From contig NZ_CP027806.1 of the NCBI RefSeq assembly GCF_003353065.1, positions 2,748,501-2,812,500 on the forward strand: a stretch of 64,000 nt of DNA. The letters run 5' to 3'. The translations under genes and the position numbers were made by a program. The notes under the pieces are model-generated. The model worked only from the letters and a program-made list of their open reading frames with translations, was not told where the DNA came from and made no database searches. Shown piece after piece: positions 16,453-25,165 of the stretch. The DNA comes from Cyclonatronum proteinivorum. Its GTDB lineage: Bacteria; Bacteroidota; Rhodothermia; Balneolales; Cyclonatronaceae. Each line of letters starts with the position of its first letter. The first letter of the stretch is position 1.

Positions 16453-18033
16453 CTATAAAATATTGTGATGCTCAATGACATCACTTGTGTTCGGGTAATC
16501 TGTCGTAAAGTGCAGTCCGCGGCTTTCTTTGCGAAGCATGGCCGATCGGATGATGAGATAAGCAACCGCAATCATATTGCGAAGCTGACAAACCGGCACA
16601 CTCACCTTCGATTTTTTATAAAAAGCTTCGACTTCCTGATGCAGGAGTTTGGTACGGCTGAAGGCCCGCCGCAGACGCAGATCACTTCGCACAATACCCA
16701 CGTAGTCGGTCATCACCTGCTGCAGCTCGCGCTTGTCGTGTGATACGAGCACCCATTCTTCCGTATCGAAGGTGCCGGAATCATCCCATTGGGGTATATC
16801 CGTGCGGAATTCGGTTTGTCGCATAACATCAGGCGCCACGCGGGCAGCTTTTTCCGCTACGACGAGCGCTTCCAGCAAACTGTTGGAAGCCAGACGGTTC
16901 GCCCCATGAAGCCCGGTGCAGGCCACCTCACCCGCTGCAAAAAGCTTGTTGATGGTCGTCTGCCCGTTTATGTCGGTCCACACGCCTCCGCACATATAGT
17001 GCGCCGCAGGCACAATTGGGATGAGATCGGTTGCCATATCCATGTTGTGCTCAAGACATTTGCTGTAAATGTTCGGAAAGGTAGCCTTTAGCTCATCCCT
17101 GCCCAAATGTCGGACATCCAGCAAAACATATTCATCCCCCCGTTTTTTTAGCTGATCGTCGATCGCACGGGCAACAATATCCCGCGGGGCAAGCTCTTTG
17201 CGGGAATCGTAGCGCTCCATGAAAGCTTCGCCATCTGTGTTTCGGAGAATGGCACCATGCCCGCGAACGGCTTCAGATATCAGAAAGGAATCAGCGTCCG
17301 GGTGCCAGAGAGAAGTCGGGTGAAACTGAATGAACTCCATATTCGAAACCCGGGCCTTGGCCCGGTAGGCCATCGCAACACCGTCACCGGTCGCAATCTC
17401 AGGATTGGTCGTGTGCAGGTACACCTGACCTGCACCGCCTGTTGCCAGCAAGGTCACTTTTGCCAGCACGCGCTCAACCCGATCCGTTTCCGTATCCAGC
17501 ACATAGGCCCCGAAACAGTTTTTTTCGACATACTTGGTAACCTGTATGCCAAGATGATGCTCGGTGATAAGCTCTACAGCAAAGTGATGTTCGAGTATGG
17601 TGATGTTGGGATGTTCATCAGCTTTGGCAAGAAGGACGCGCTCAATTTCACGACCCGTCATGTCGTCGGCGTGAATGATGCGGTTGTGGCTGTGCCCGCC
17701 TTCCCGAACCAGATGCAGCTCGCCTTCTTTCCGCGTGAATGCCGCTCCCATTGCGATCAGCTTGCGGATGGTTGCCGGACCGCTTTTCACGATCTCGGCA
17801 ACAACTTCGCGGTCGCACATGCCGGCGCCGGCAATGAGCGTATCTTCCACATGCTTGTCGTAGCTGTCGGCAGCGTCGAGCACGCTCGCAATACCGCCCT
17901 GCGCATAATTCGTATTCGATTCAGCGCGCTCTTTTTTAGTGATGATGCCTACCGTACCCGAGCCGGCTACTTCAAGCGCAAAAGAAAGTCCGGCGCTGCC
18001 GCTGCCTATCACCAAATAATCAAACTGTTTCAT
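16453..18033 (-). CDS. nadB: L-aspartate oxidase
   Basis: A flavoenzyme that oxidises L-aspartate to iminoaspartate, the first step of de novo NAD synthesis. The N-terminus has the FAD-binding G-S-G-S-A-G-L-S loop. The active-site regions T-N-Y-A-Q-G-G-I-A and [11 protein letters not shown] are present, as is the A-T-G-G-A-G-Q-V-Y segment. The C-terminal helical domain runs to residue 526, a normal NadB length. No nadA or nadC is next to it; coaE follows after 11 bp. Confidence 0.93.
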   Translation of the reverse strand: MKQFDYLVIGSGSAGLSFALEVAGSGTVGIITKKERAESNTNYAQGGIASVLDAADSYDKHVEDTLIAGAGMCDREVVAEIVKSGPATIRKLIAMGAAFTRKEGELHLVREGGHSHNRIIHADDMTGREIERVLLAKADEHPNITILEHHFAVELITEHHLGIQVTKYVEKNCFGAYVLDTETDRVERVLAKVTLLATGGAGQVYLHTTNPEIATGDGVAMAYRAKARVSNMEFIQFHPTSLWHPDADSFLISEAVRGHGAILRNTDGEAFMERYDSRKELAPRDIVARAIDDQLKKRGDEYVLLDVRHLGRDELKATFPNIYSKCLEHNMDMATDLIPIVPAAHYMCGGVWTDINGQTTINKLFAAGEVACTGLHGANRLASNSLLEALVVAEKAARVAPDVMRQTEFRTDIPQWDDSGTFDTEEWVLVSHDKRELQQVMTDYVGIVRSDLRLRRAFSRTKLLHQEVEAFYKKSKVSVPVCQLRNMIAVAYLIIRSAMLRKESRGLHFTTDYPNTSDVIEHHNIL

Positions 18034-18089
18034 GATCGCCCAATGGTTTGAATGTGCACCCCGGAAACAATCCTCCTGCTTCCAAAAAG

Positions 18090-18153
18090 GCGCTAAAAAA
18101 AGGAAGCGGAAATCCGGTCAGCGGCAGACTGTTGCCGGTACCGGACTTCCGCT
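18090..18153 (-). terminator. Terminator after prfB
   Basis: A 14-bp stem (18105-18118 with 18140-18153, one mismatch) is followed on the minus strand by a T-tract (T7, complement of 18095-18101). It lies 9 bp past the prfB stop. Confidence 0.85.
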
Positions 18154-18162
18154 GAAAGTGTT

Positions 18163-19288
18163 CTAATTCGATTCACTCATAAGGAAAGCTTTGATGAAGT
18201 CATCAAGCTCGCCTTCCATCACCGCGTCCACATTTGAAGTTTCGTGATTGGTGCGGTGATCTTTCACCATATTGTAGGGATGCATGACGTACGAACGAAT
18301 CTGCGAGCCCCACTCATTGGCTTTTTTCGTACCCTCAAGCGCACTGCGCTGTGCGTCTTTAATTTCTTTCTCGAGGGTGTAAATACGTGATTTGAGAAGC
18401 TGCATGGCCTTTTCCCGGTTTTGCAGCTGACTCCGCTCCTGCTGACACTCAGCCACTACCCGCTCTTCGCTGCCATCACTGAGCTTGCCGGTCCAGATCA
18501 GGCGAACACCGGTTTCCACCTTGTTCACATTCTGACCGCCCGCACCGGAGGAGTGAAAGCGCTGCAGCTCAATATCAGCGGGATTCAGGTCGATTTCGAT
18601 TTCATCATCAATGATCGGATAGATGAAAACCGAACAAAACGAGGTGTGTCTTCGGGCGTTGGAATCAAAAGGCGAGATGCGCACGAGGCGGTGCACGCCG
18701 TTTTCGGCTTTCAGGTAGCCGTAGGCAAATTCCCCTTTTACTTCGATAGATGCACTCTTGATGCCTGCCACATCCCCGTGCTGATATTCTACCGTCGAGA
18801 CGGAGAATCCAGACCGGTCGGCCCAGCGCGAGTACATGCGATAGAGCATGTTGGCCCAATCCTGACTCTCGGTACCGCCTGCTCCGGGGTTGATGGTAAT
18901 CAGGGCGTCGCGCCGGTCGTCTTCATGCTGCAGCATATTACGGAATTCCAGCTCGTCAATACCGTCTGTCAGCGCCTTAATTTCCGCATTGATTTCATCG
19001 GCAACGGGTTCGCCTTCATCCAGCATTTCGCGGTATACGCCGATATTCTCGCGCTTTTCGTTGAGGGCGTCCCAGGCCTGAATCCATGATTTTTCGAAAT
19101 TGAGGGATTTCATCACCTGCTGCGCTTTATCGGGATCATCCCAAAAATCGGGTGCCTGCGTATTCTGCTCTATTTCTGCGATGCGGAGGGTTCGTTGATC
19201 GTAGTCAAAGATACCTCCTCAGTTCGTCTAAGCGCGCGAACTGCTTTCTGATGTAGTCGGTGGTATAGTTAAGTTCTTTTGTAGACAT
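18163..19288 (-). CDS. prfB: Peptide chain release factor 2 with programmed +1 frameshift
   Basis: RF2 recognises UGA and UAA stops. Reading from the ATG at 19286-19288 gives 27 codons (M-S-T-K-E-L-N-Y...R-Y-L), then an in-frame UGA at 19205-19207. A +1 slip at CTT-TGA-C continues as D-Y-D-Q-R-T-L-R into the main frame, giving 374 residues. The SPF stop-recognition tripeptide falls at 205-207 and GGQ at 250-252, the same positions as in E. coli RF2. The slip site has an AGGAGG Shine-Dalgarno-like element 3 bp before it. The frameshift is the known RF2 autoregulation, not a broken gene. A start at 19116 would lose the N-terminal 57 residues. Confidence 0.95.
19204..19219 (-). promoter_or_regulatory. 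prfB programmed frameshift signal
   Basis: On the minus strand AGGAGG (19214-19219) is followed after three bases (TAT) by CTTTGAC (19204-19210). This is the classic internal Shine-Dalgarno plus CUU-UGA-C slippery site, which measures RF2 level: slow UGA reading at low RF2 allows the +1 shift. Confidence 0.93.
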
Positions 19289-19373
19289 GAAAACTGAATG
19301 GTTCTGATTAAGATGATTAAGTATGGCGCTATCGGGCCTGACCGCGACCGCACCGAAAACGGGTTCAAGATAC

Positions 19374-19419
19374 AAAAAAAGAAAGCGGCTTTAGAGTACT
19401 GACTCCAAAGTCCGCTTTC
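19374..19419 (-). terminator. Terminator after the YqjD-like gene
   Basis: GAAAGCGG (19381-19388) pairs with CCGCTTTC (19412-19419), with an inner stem CTTTAGAGT/ACTCCAAAG (one mismatch). A run of A just before 19381 gives a U-tract on the minus strand. It lies about 70 bp past the small gene's stop. Confidence 0.8.
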
Positions 19420-19486
19420 ATTTGTTACGGGAAGGATTCATTGGCTTGATTCAGCCGTGGAATCTTCATCAAATAGCTGTTGCGGC

Positions 19487-19711
19487 TTAATCGAACAATT
19501 TTGCTACAAGAAATCCGAGCACTACGCCACCAAGAACGGCAAATCCTACGCCCTGCTCCGGGTTGGTTCGCACATAGCGTCGGGCATTGCGGTATTCTTT
19601 ATACAGCTCGCGTTCGAGTCTTTCCTTTTCATCGGAGAGCGCTTTAATTTTCTCATCATAGCCGGTCTTATCAAGCACACTGTTTACGGTTTCGCTGACT
19701 TTATTTTCCAT
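19487..19711 (-). CDS. Small YqjD/ElaB (DUF883)-like membrane-anchored protein
   Basis: A 74-residue protein. An N-terminal charged helix with coiled-coil character (about 1-45, many Lys and Glu) is followed by Y-V-R-T-N-P-E-Q-G-V-G and a C-terminal glycine-rich membrane helix (G-V-G-F-A-V-L-G-G-V-V-L-G-F-L-V-A). This matches the YqjD/ElaB/DUF883 layout. In E. coli such proteins are C-tail-anchored and bind stationary-phase ribosomes. Whether this one does is unknown. It has its own terminator and is divergent from the CysQ-like gene. Confidence 0.7.
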   Translation of the reverse strand: MENKVSETVNSVLDKTGYDEKIKALSDEKERLERELYKEYRNARRYVRTNPEQGVGFAVLGGVVLGFLVAKLFD

Positions 19712-19901
19712 AGCTTTCTCGGGATTAAATTACGTTTCTGATTATTTGTATCTTCAGCCTGTAGTTTCAAACAGGCAGGCTACGGTATTCCACCGTCTGC
19801 TTTTTAATATAACTATAATTAAGGACGCAGCGTTTGGTGAACCGTTTCTAAGGTCATTTTCCCTGCCTTCTTCCGGACAAACTTTCTTAATCGCCATTCT
19901 T

Positions 19902-20744
19902 TTGATTTCTTCAGACGAGCTTCAACACCGGTTTACTAAACTTCAGCCGCTTATCCGAAAAGCGGGACAGCATGTCACCCACATGCGCAAAATGAATCAG
20001 GCGACCGTGACCTATAAAAGTGACGGGAGTCCGGTAACGCGGGCAGATGAATGGGCTAACGAATTTCTTAAGCATGAAATCAGCACGCTTTTTCCGGAGG
20101 ATGTAATTATAGGGGAAGAAGATGAGCGAAAAGAATACCCTGCGGGCAGTAAGCTTGTGTGGTACCTTGACCCCATCGACGGGACAAGTTCCTTTGTGAA
20201 AGGGGGTTCTGATTACTACGTGCTTGCGGGGCTCAGCTGCGAAGGACAGCCGGTGCTTGGCCTGCACTATCATCCCAAAACAGACCGCCTTATTTACGGC
20301 TGGACCGGACATGGCGCGAAAAGCATAACCGGAGACACTTCCCCTGAACCGCTTGAAGCAAAGATGCCGGCCTGGAGTCAGGAGAGCCGGATTTTCATCA
20401 AAAGCTACATTGCTGAACTTCGGGAACAGGTAAAAGGACTCGGCATTACGCGGGCCCGCTACCTGCCGGGCATGGTTGATATGGTGGGTCCGCTCTTCGG
20501 CAAGTCTGAAGGCTTTGTGAGCTACCGCACTACGGCCTACTGGGATCTCGTGGCTCCCGCTGCCATTATGGCTGCCGCCGGATTTCAGCACAGCGGCACG
20601 CCACCAAACGGGCAGGCGCCGCTTCTGTTTAATGACGGGAAGTGGACCACAACCTTTTATTACTGCCTGCCGCCCAATACGCCCGACACCTTCATAGCGT
20701 CTCTCTATGAAATTCGGCAGACCTTTGAGACGGAAGAGCGTTAG
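19902..20744 (+). CDS. Inositol-monophosphatase-family protein, CysQ-like 3'(2'),5'-bisphosphate nucleotidase
   Basis: A Mg-dependent phosphatase of the IMPase superfamily. It carries the metal-site motifs K-S-D-G-S-P-V-T-x-A-D, G-E-E-D and W-Y-L-D-P-I-D-G-T-S-S-F in order, then the late W-D-L-V-A-P-A segment. CysQ (removing the 3' phosphate from PAP) is the likeliest role, but inositol or sugar phosphatases share these motifs. The frame is open back to 19746, but that would add about 52 residues unlike the family. The TTG at 19902 places the family's N-terminal helix correctly, so I prefer it; the start is the least sure part. Confidence 0.75.
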   Translation: MISSDELQHRFTKLQPLIRKAGQHVTHMRKMNQATVTYKSDGSPVTRADEWANEFLKHEISTLFPEDVIIGEEDERKEYPAGSKLVWYLDPIDGTSSFVKGGSDYYVLAGLSCEGQPVLGLHYHPKTDRLIYGWTGHGAKSITGDTSPEPLEAKMPAWSQESRIFIKSYIAELREQVKGLGITRARYLPGMVDMVGPLFGKSEGFVSYRTTAYWDLVAPAAIMAAAGFQHSGTPPNGQAPLLFNDGKWTTTFYYCLPPNTPDTFIASLYEIRQTFETEER

Positions 20745-20883
20745 GACGCAGCTGTTCTGCGATTCGACAGACCCGCCTTAAATGTTTTTCAGAAACGGGG
20801 TAAGCGTCCTATCTTACGGCTTCGCCTTCGGGCTGATGATGTCCGAAATATCGCATATAAATCAACTATTTACACGCAACCAC

Positions 20884-21762
20884 ATGTCTGATCAAGCTGC
20901 CAACGATCCCCAAGCGCTGCTGGCAAAAGCTGAGGCTTTTCTGAAACTTCAGGAAGAGGTCTATGCCCCCATCGGAGAGGTGCCGCGACCCAAAAAGGCC
21001 ACCGCGTCAGCTGAAGCCGCAAAGCCTGCTCCTTCCGCGTCGCAGCAACAGCCGCAAACGCAGATTCAGGGAGAGCAACAAAACAAAGCGCAGGCCATGC
21101 CGCAAACGCATGATCAGGCTCCGGAACCATCCATCGATAAAAACCAAACCCAACCCGACTTGACTACTTCTCTGGAAAACTGCAAAACGCTTGAAGAACT
21201 AAAGGCTTTTTGTGAAGCCGCCGAAATCCTGAAAACAGATCTTGAAAATACGCGGCTTGTGTTTGGCAAGGGAAACCCGCAAGCCGACCTGCTGCTGATC
21301 GGTGAAGCGCCGGGGGCTAAGGAGGATCAGATGGGGGAACCTTTTGTGGGCGCTTCGGGCAATCTGCTCACAAAGATTCTGGGGGCCATTAAAGTTGACC
21401 GGAGTCAGATTTATATCGCAAACATCCTGAAACACCGTCCGCCGGATAACCGCAATCCGACTGCCGATGAACGCACCCGCAGTTTGCCTTATCTCGAGCG
21501 GCAGATAGACCTGATTCAGCCTAAGCTTATTCTTTGTCTCGGGCTTATTTCCGCGCAGACGCTGCTGCAGTCAACCGCTGCGCTTAAAGATATGCGGGGC
21601 AGCTTCTACCCCTATCGCGGTGCGGAGCTGATGGTGACCTATCATCCGGCGGCGCTGCTTCGTAATTCGAATCTGAAGCGGGGCACCTGGGAGGACGTCC
21701 AAACGCTGCGACAGCGGTACGACGCGCTGGGGTGTAAACCCGAACTTCCGCCATATCTGTAA
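20884..21762 (+). CDS. Family-4-like uracil-DNA glycosylase lacking most Fe-S cysteines
   Basis: Removes uracil from DNA in base excision repair. From the ATG at 20884 there are about 85 residues of low-complexity Ala/Gln/Pro-rich linker, then the catalytic domain with G-E-A-P-G-A-K-E-D, E-P-F-V-G-A-S-G, I-A-N-I-L-K-H-R-P-P-D-N-R-N-P and the closing Y-H-P-A-A-L-L-R. Family 4 enzymes normally hold a 4Fe-4S cluster by C-x-x-C, K-C-R-P-P and C-x-P-Y-L. Here these read C-E-A-A, K-H-R-P-P and S-L-P-Y-L, so at most one ligand survives. A longer reading from 20782 is possible but adds a hydrophobic, unlikely extension. dnaB follows 60 bp later. Confidence 0.82.
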   Translation: MSDQAANDPQALLAKAEAFLKLQEEVYAPIGEVPRPKKATASAEAAKPAPSASQQQPQTQIQGEQQNKAQAMPQTHDQAPEPSIDKNQTQPDLTTSLENCKTLEELKAFCEAAEILKTDLENTRLVFGKGNPQADLLLIGEAPGAKEDQMGEPFVGASGNLLTKILGAIKVDRSQIYIANILKHRPPDNRNPTADERTRSLPYLERQIDLIQPKLILCLGLISAQTLLQSTAALKDMRGSFYPYRGAELMVTYHPAALLRNSNLKRGTWEDVQTLRQRYDALGCKPELPPYL

Positions 21763-21822
21763 GCGCCCGCTCCCGAACCATCGCTGAGGCTTCATTTTTT
21801 TTCCGCATTTTCACATCAATAC

Positions 21823-23463
21823 ATGAGTAACGGTTACGCAAATTCACCCGGCAACTACGCCGCGCCGCGCGGGCAGGATGGCGCGGCTGCCTATCCCGAG
21901 GGCGGGGTGCTTCCACCACAGGCCATCGAAATTGAACAGGCTGTGCTGGGCGGCATGCTTATCGAGCACGAGGCTGCAACCCTGGCCATAGAGCTGCTGC
22001 AGCCATCAGATTTCTACCGCAAAGGACACCGGCACGTTTTTGAGATCATGCAGGAGCTTTATGAAAAGAGCAATCCGCTCGATCTCATCACTGTGGAAAG
22101 CGAGCTGCGCGACCGCAAGCTGCTGGAAGAAATCGGAGGACCGGCCTATCTCGGCGAACTCACCCGGGCCGTCAGCTCGGCGGCAAATATTGAGTATCAC
22201 TGTCAGATTCTGGCTGAAAAAGCCATCAAACGCACCATCATCAGCACCTTCACCGATGTGGTGAAGGAATCCTACGATCCGGGCACTGACCCCTACGACA
22301 TGCTGGATAAGGCTGAGCGCTCGATTTACGAGCTCGCCAACGCGAAGCGGGGGATTGAGTCAAACAACATGAGCGATATTCTCAAGAAAACCCTGCAGCA
22401 CCTTGAGGATATCCGCGGGCAAAAAGGCGGGATTACGGGCATTCCGTCCGGCACCGACGTGGACAAATGGACGGCGGGATGGCAGAAGGGGGATATGGTA
22501 ATTATCGCGGCGCGCCCCTCTATGGGAAAAACTGCTTTTGTACTTACTATTGCCCGAAATGCCGCGCTGTTTCCGGTGGAAGAGAAGCGGGCGGCAGTTG
22601 CGATCTTCAGTCTTGAAATGTCTTCACAGCAACTTGTGCAGCGCCTGCTTACCATGGAAGGCCGCGTGAATGCGCAGGATGCCCGAACCGGCCGGCTCAC
22701 GGACAATGATTTCAAACTGCTGATTGATGCGGCGAGCCGCTTGTTCAAAGCCAAAATTTTCATTGACGACACCCCTGCCCTGAGCGTGCTTGAGCTGCGT
22801 TCCAAATGCCGCCGCCTGAAAAGTGAGCACGACATCAATCTCATCATCATTGACTACCTGCAGCTGATGCGCGGCAACACCAATGACCGCAACTCCAACC
22901 GTGAACAGGAAATTGCGACCATTTCCCGCGGTCTCAAAAGTCTTGCGAAAGAGCTTGATGTGCCGGTTATCGCGCTGTCACAGCTTAGCCGCGCGGTTGA
23001 AACACGGGGCGGCAACAAGCGGCCCATGCTGAGCGACCTTAGGGAATCGGGCAGTATTGAACAGGATGCGGATGTAGTTTGCTTTCTTTATCGTCCGGGC
23101 TACTACAACATCACAACTGATGATGAAGGCAACAGCACCGAAGGCGTAGCCGAGGTTATTATCGGGAAACAGCGTAACGGGCCGGTTGGCACCGTGAAAC
23201 TGCAGTTTGTGGAGCAATACGCACGCTTCGAGAACTTTGCGTCCTACCAAAACAATGCACCCGGCATGGACAGCGCAGAAAGTGAGGGCGACGGGAATCA
23301 GGGCGGTGGCAACAGCAGTGCAGCGTTACCCCCCTTCGATGATGATGATGAAACTGCAGGCGCGGTCAGCCCATCGGAACCCGGAACTTCCCGGCGCCCC
23401 CCAATGTATCAGCCCGGGCCGGCCGACTTTTCGGATGATTCGGGAGAAAATCCCCCTTTTTAG
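21823..23463 (+). CDS. dnaB: Replicative DNA helicase
   Basis: The hexameric helicase of the replication fork. The N-terminal domain (about 30-135) begins after a 30-residue Gly/Ala-rich leader with P-P-Q-A-I-E-I-E-Q-A-V-L-G. The RecA-like C-terminal domain has Walker A A-R-P-S-M-G-K236-T and Walker B L-I-I-I-D-Y-L-Q-L-M. Arginine-finger region E-S-G-S-I-E-Q-D-A-D is present. A low-complexity acidic/Pro tail of about 70 residues follows. There is no intein. It is probably co-transcribed with the glycosylase gene upstream. Confidence 0.95.
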   Translation: MSNGYANSPGNYAAPRGQDGAAAYPEGGVLPPQAIEIEQAVLGGMLIEHEAATLAIELLQPSDFYRKGHRHVFEIMQELYEKSNPLDLITVESELRDRKLLEEIGGPAYLGELTRAVSSAANIEYHCQILAEKAIKRTIISTFTDVVKESYDPGTDPYDMLDKAERSIYELANAKRGIESNNMSDILKKTLQHLEDIRGQKGGITGIPSGTDVDKWTAGWQKGDMVIIAARPSMGKTAFVLTIARNAALFPVEEKRAAVAIFSLEMSSQQLVQRLLTMEGRVNAQDARTGRLTDNDFKLLIDAASRLFKAKIFIDDTPALSVLELRSKCRRLKSEHDINLIIIDYLQLMRGNTNDRNSNREQEIATISRGLKSLAKELDVPVIALSQLSRAVETRGGNKRPMLSDLRESGSIEQDADVVCFLYRPGYYNITTDDEGNSTEGVAEVIIGKQRNGPVGTVKLQFVEQYARFENFASYQNNAPGMDSAESEGDGNQGGGNSSAALPPFDDDDETAGAVSPSEPGTSRRPPMYQPGPADFSDDSGENPPF

Positions 23464-23489
23464 TACAAAGAACTGCAAATCAAAATCAT

Positions 23490-24299
23490 ATGATGTCAAG
23501 CCACCGACATAAAAAACACCTTCTTAACCTTAGATATGTAACCCTGTTTTTACTTTTTATTTTTGTTTGGGCAGGATGCGGAAGTGAAGAAAAAGACCTT
23601 GAACAGCATACTGAAATTCAATCGGGTGAACGCTATGCATTTAGCCAATGGCAGCCAAACGTAACTTATGAAGGTGCCTTACGCAACATCATGCGGGAGA
23701 ATAATCTTAGTGCACACCTTCACTTTGAAGATTTCCCGCTGCGCAGTACAATCTATGCGCTTGGCGCATTTGAAGATCTCAAAGGGGAAATTCTGATTTT
23801 ACGCGGAGAATCATACAGCACACGTGCAGTAGCCGATGAAGTGCGTTTTATAGATCTTGAAAATGAGTCTGCCGCTTTTATGGTATGGGCCGAAGTTGAA
23901 AAATGGCAGGGGTTTGAAGTTCCGGATTCTGTTCTAAGCTTTACTGAACTTGAAAATTTTACCGCTTTGCAGGCCAATAACTTTGGAATTGACCAGACAA
24001 AACCTTTCCCATTCGGCCTGACGGGAACTGTCGCAGAGCTTTCCTGGCACGTGATTGACTGGCCCGAAGATGATACCGTGCATACGCATGAAAAACATAT
24101 GGTCACGGGTCCGCATGGCGTACTGACTGGTATTCCTGCGGAAATCCTTGGCTTTTATTCTGACAGCCATCATGGCATTTTCACACATCACAGTTCAAAT
24201 ATGCACCTACACTTTGTCTCACAGCCACCGCTCTATTCCGGACACGTTGACGACCTGACCCTAAGCCCGGGCTCAACATTATGGCTGCCTGCAGAATGA
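23490..24299 (+). CDS. Acetolactate decarboxylase-like lipoprotein
   Basis: A 269-residue exported protein. Its leader ends in W-A-G-C30, a lipobox, so it is probably anchored on a membrane outside the cytoplasm. The mature part follows alpha-acetolactate decarboxylase (AlsD/BudA, PF03306): an N-terminal Y-A-L-G-A-F-E-D-L-K-G-E-I-L-I-L-R-G segment like the family's G-T-F-x-x-L-D-G-E-L-I-I-L-D-G, and the metal triad H239-x-H241-x10-H252 in M-H-L-H-F-V-S-Q-P-P-L-Y-S-G-H. Spacing 0, 2, 13 matches the zinc ligands of Brevibacillus AlsD (194, 196, 207). The family makes acetoin in the cytosol or outside the cell. A lipoprotein form suggests another substrate or an extracellular step. Base composition is more AT-rich than neighbours. 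Confidence 0.75.
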   Translation: MMSSHRHKKHLLNLRYVTLFLLFIFVWAGCGSEEKDLEQHTEIQSGERYAFSQWQPNVTYEGALRNIMRENNLSAHLHFEDFPLRSTIYALGAFEDLKGEILILRGESYSTRAVADEVRFIDLENESAAFMVWAEVEKWQGFEVPDSVLSFTELENFTALQANNFGIDQTKPFPFGLTGTVAELSWHVIDWPEDDTVHTHEKHMVTGPHGVLTGIPAEILGFYSDSHHGIFTHHSSNMHLHFVSQPPLYSGHVDDLTLSPGSTLWLPAE

Positions 24300-24405
24300 G
24301 AAACAGGTCTTTTGATAGAAAACGGTAGCTTTTTAATCAGCCGACATTTTACACCTTATCCGCAAATCACCGCAGCAACCTGAACCTTCACGTTTACACA
24401 GCCGC

Positions 24406-25152
24406 ATGTTCCGTTTTTTGTTTAACCGCCGCGGGCGCTGGATGGAAGAAGGCCTTACCAAAGATCAGGCGGACATACTGCGGAGCCTGCCGGAACTGGC
24501 GGGACTAAAAGAGCCCGCTTTTCAGAAAATCTGCGGTCTAAGCCGGGTGCTGATGGAAGAAAAAACCTTTGAAGGCTGCAGCGGTCTCACCCTTACCGAA
24601 CGGATGAAACTGATCGTTTCCGGCTATGCGGCCCTGATGCTCGCGGGCGATGTTTCCGACTACTTTCCCGGGCTTCAATCTATTCTCATCTATCCCAAAC
24701 CCTATATTGCGCCGGTCGAAGACTACGACGAAGCGGGTATTGTGACGAGCGGACACGAGCGCAGGTTCGGTGAATCGTGGGAGTTTGGAAGCCTGGTTCT
24801 TGCCTGGAATGAAATCGAGCGGCATATCAGAACGGCTTCACGTGACAATCTTGTGATTCACGAATTTGCCCATCAGATCGATGATGAGCTGGGAATTTCG
24901 CTGGAGGTCGAGCGTGTGCTAAACGGCAACGCAGACACCCCCTGGGCGGCAATCATAGCGCGCAAATTTGAGACCTTCAGCCGGAACCCGGGACGGCTGC
25001 CCTCGGTCGACACTTACGGCGCCGAAGACCTGCACGAATTTTTCGCCGTGCTTTCTGAACTCTTTTTCACCTACCCCCAACACCTTCGCTCCGATTCAAA
25101 GGCCCTTTTTGATGTGATGTGTACCTGCTACAATCAAAAGCCCATTCCCTGA
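24406..25152 (+). CDS. MtfA-like zinc metallopeptidase
   Basis: A 248-residue protein of the MtfA (Mlc titration factor A) family. The zinc site is H152-E-F-A-H156 with E211 in H-E-F-F-A-V as likely third ligand; a long helical N-terminus and Y-P-K-P-Y segment also fit. E. coli MtfA binds the glucose repressor Mlc and cleaves aminopeptidase substrates. No Mlc is near here, so the role is open. It has no signal peptide and lies 106 bp after the ALDC-like gene. Confidence 0.82.
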   Translation: MFRFLFNRRGRWMEEGLTKDQADILRSLPELAGLKEPAFQKICGLSRVLMEEKTFEGCSGLTLTERMKLIVSGYAALMLAGDVSDYFPGLQSILIYPKPYIAPVEDYDEAGIVTSGHERRFGESWEFGSLVLAWNEIERHIRTASRDNLVIHEFAHQIDDELGISLEVERVLNGNADTPWAAIIARKFETFSRNPGRLPSVDTYGAEDLHEFFAVLSELFFTYPQHLRSDSKALFDVMCTCYNQKPIP

Positions 25153-25165
25153 AACCAATGCTATC

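Noticed and set aside
19116-19210. prfB as a broken or mis-sequenced gene
   Set aside because: The slip site and internal Shine-Dalgarno match the known programmed frameshift exactly, and the joined protein has the correct length and motif positions.
19752-19797. Terminator upstream of the CysQ-like gene
   Set aside because: Two imperfect hairpins with a short T-run are present on the plus strand, but no plus-strand gene precedes them, so a terminator role has no support.
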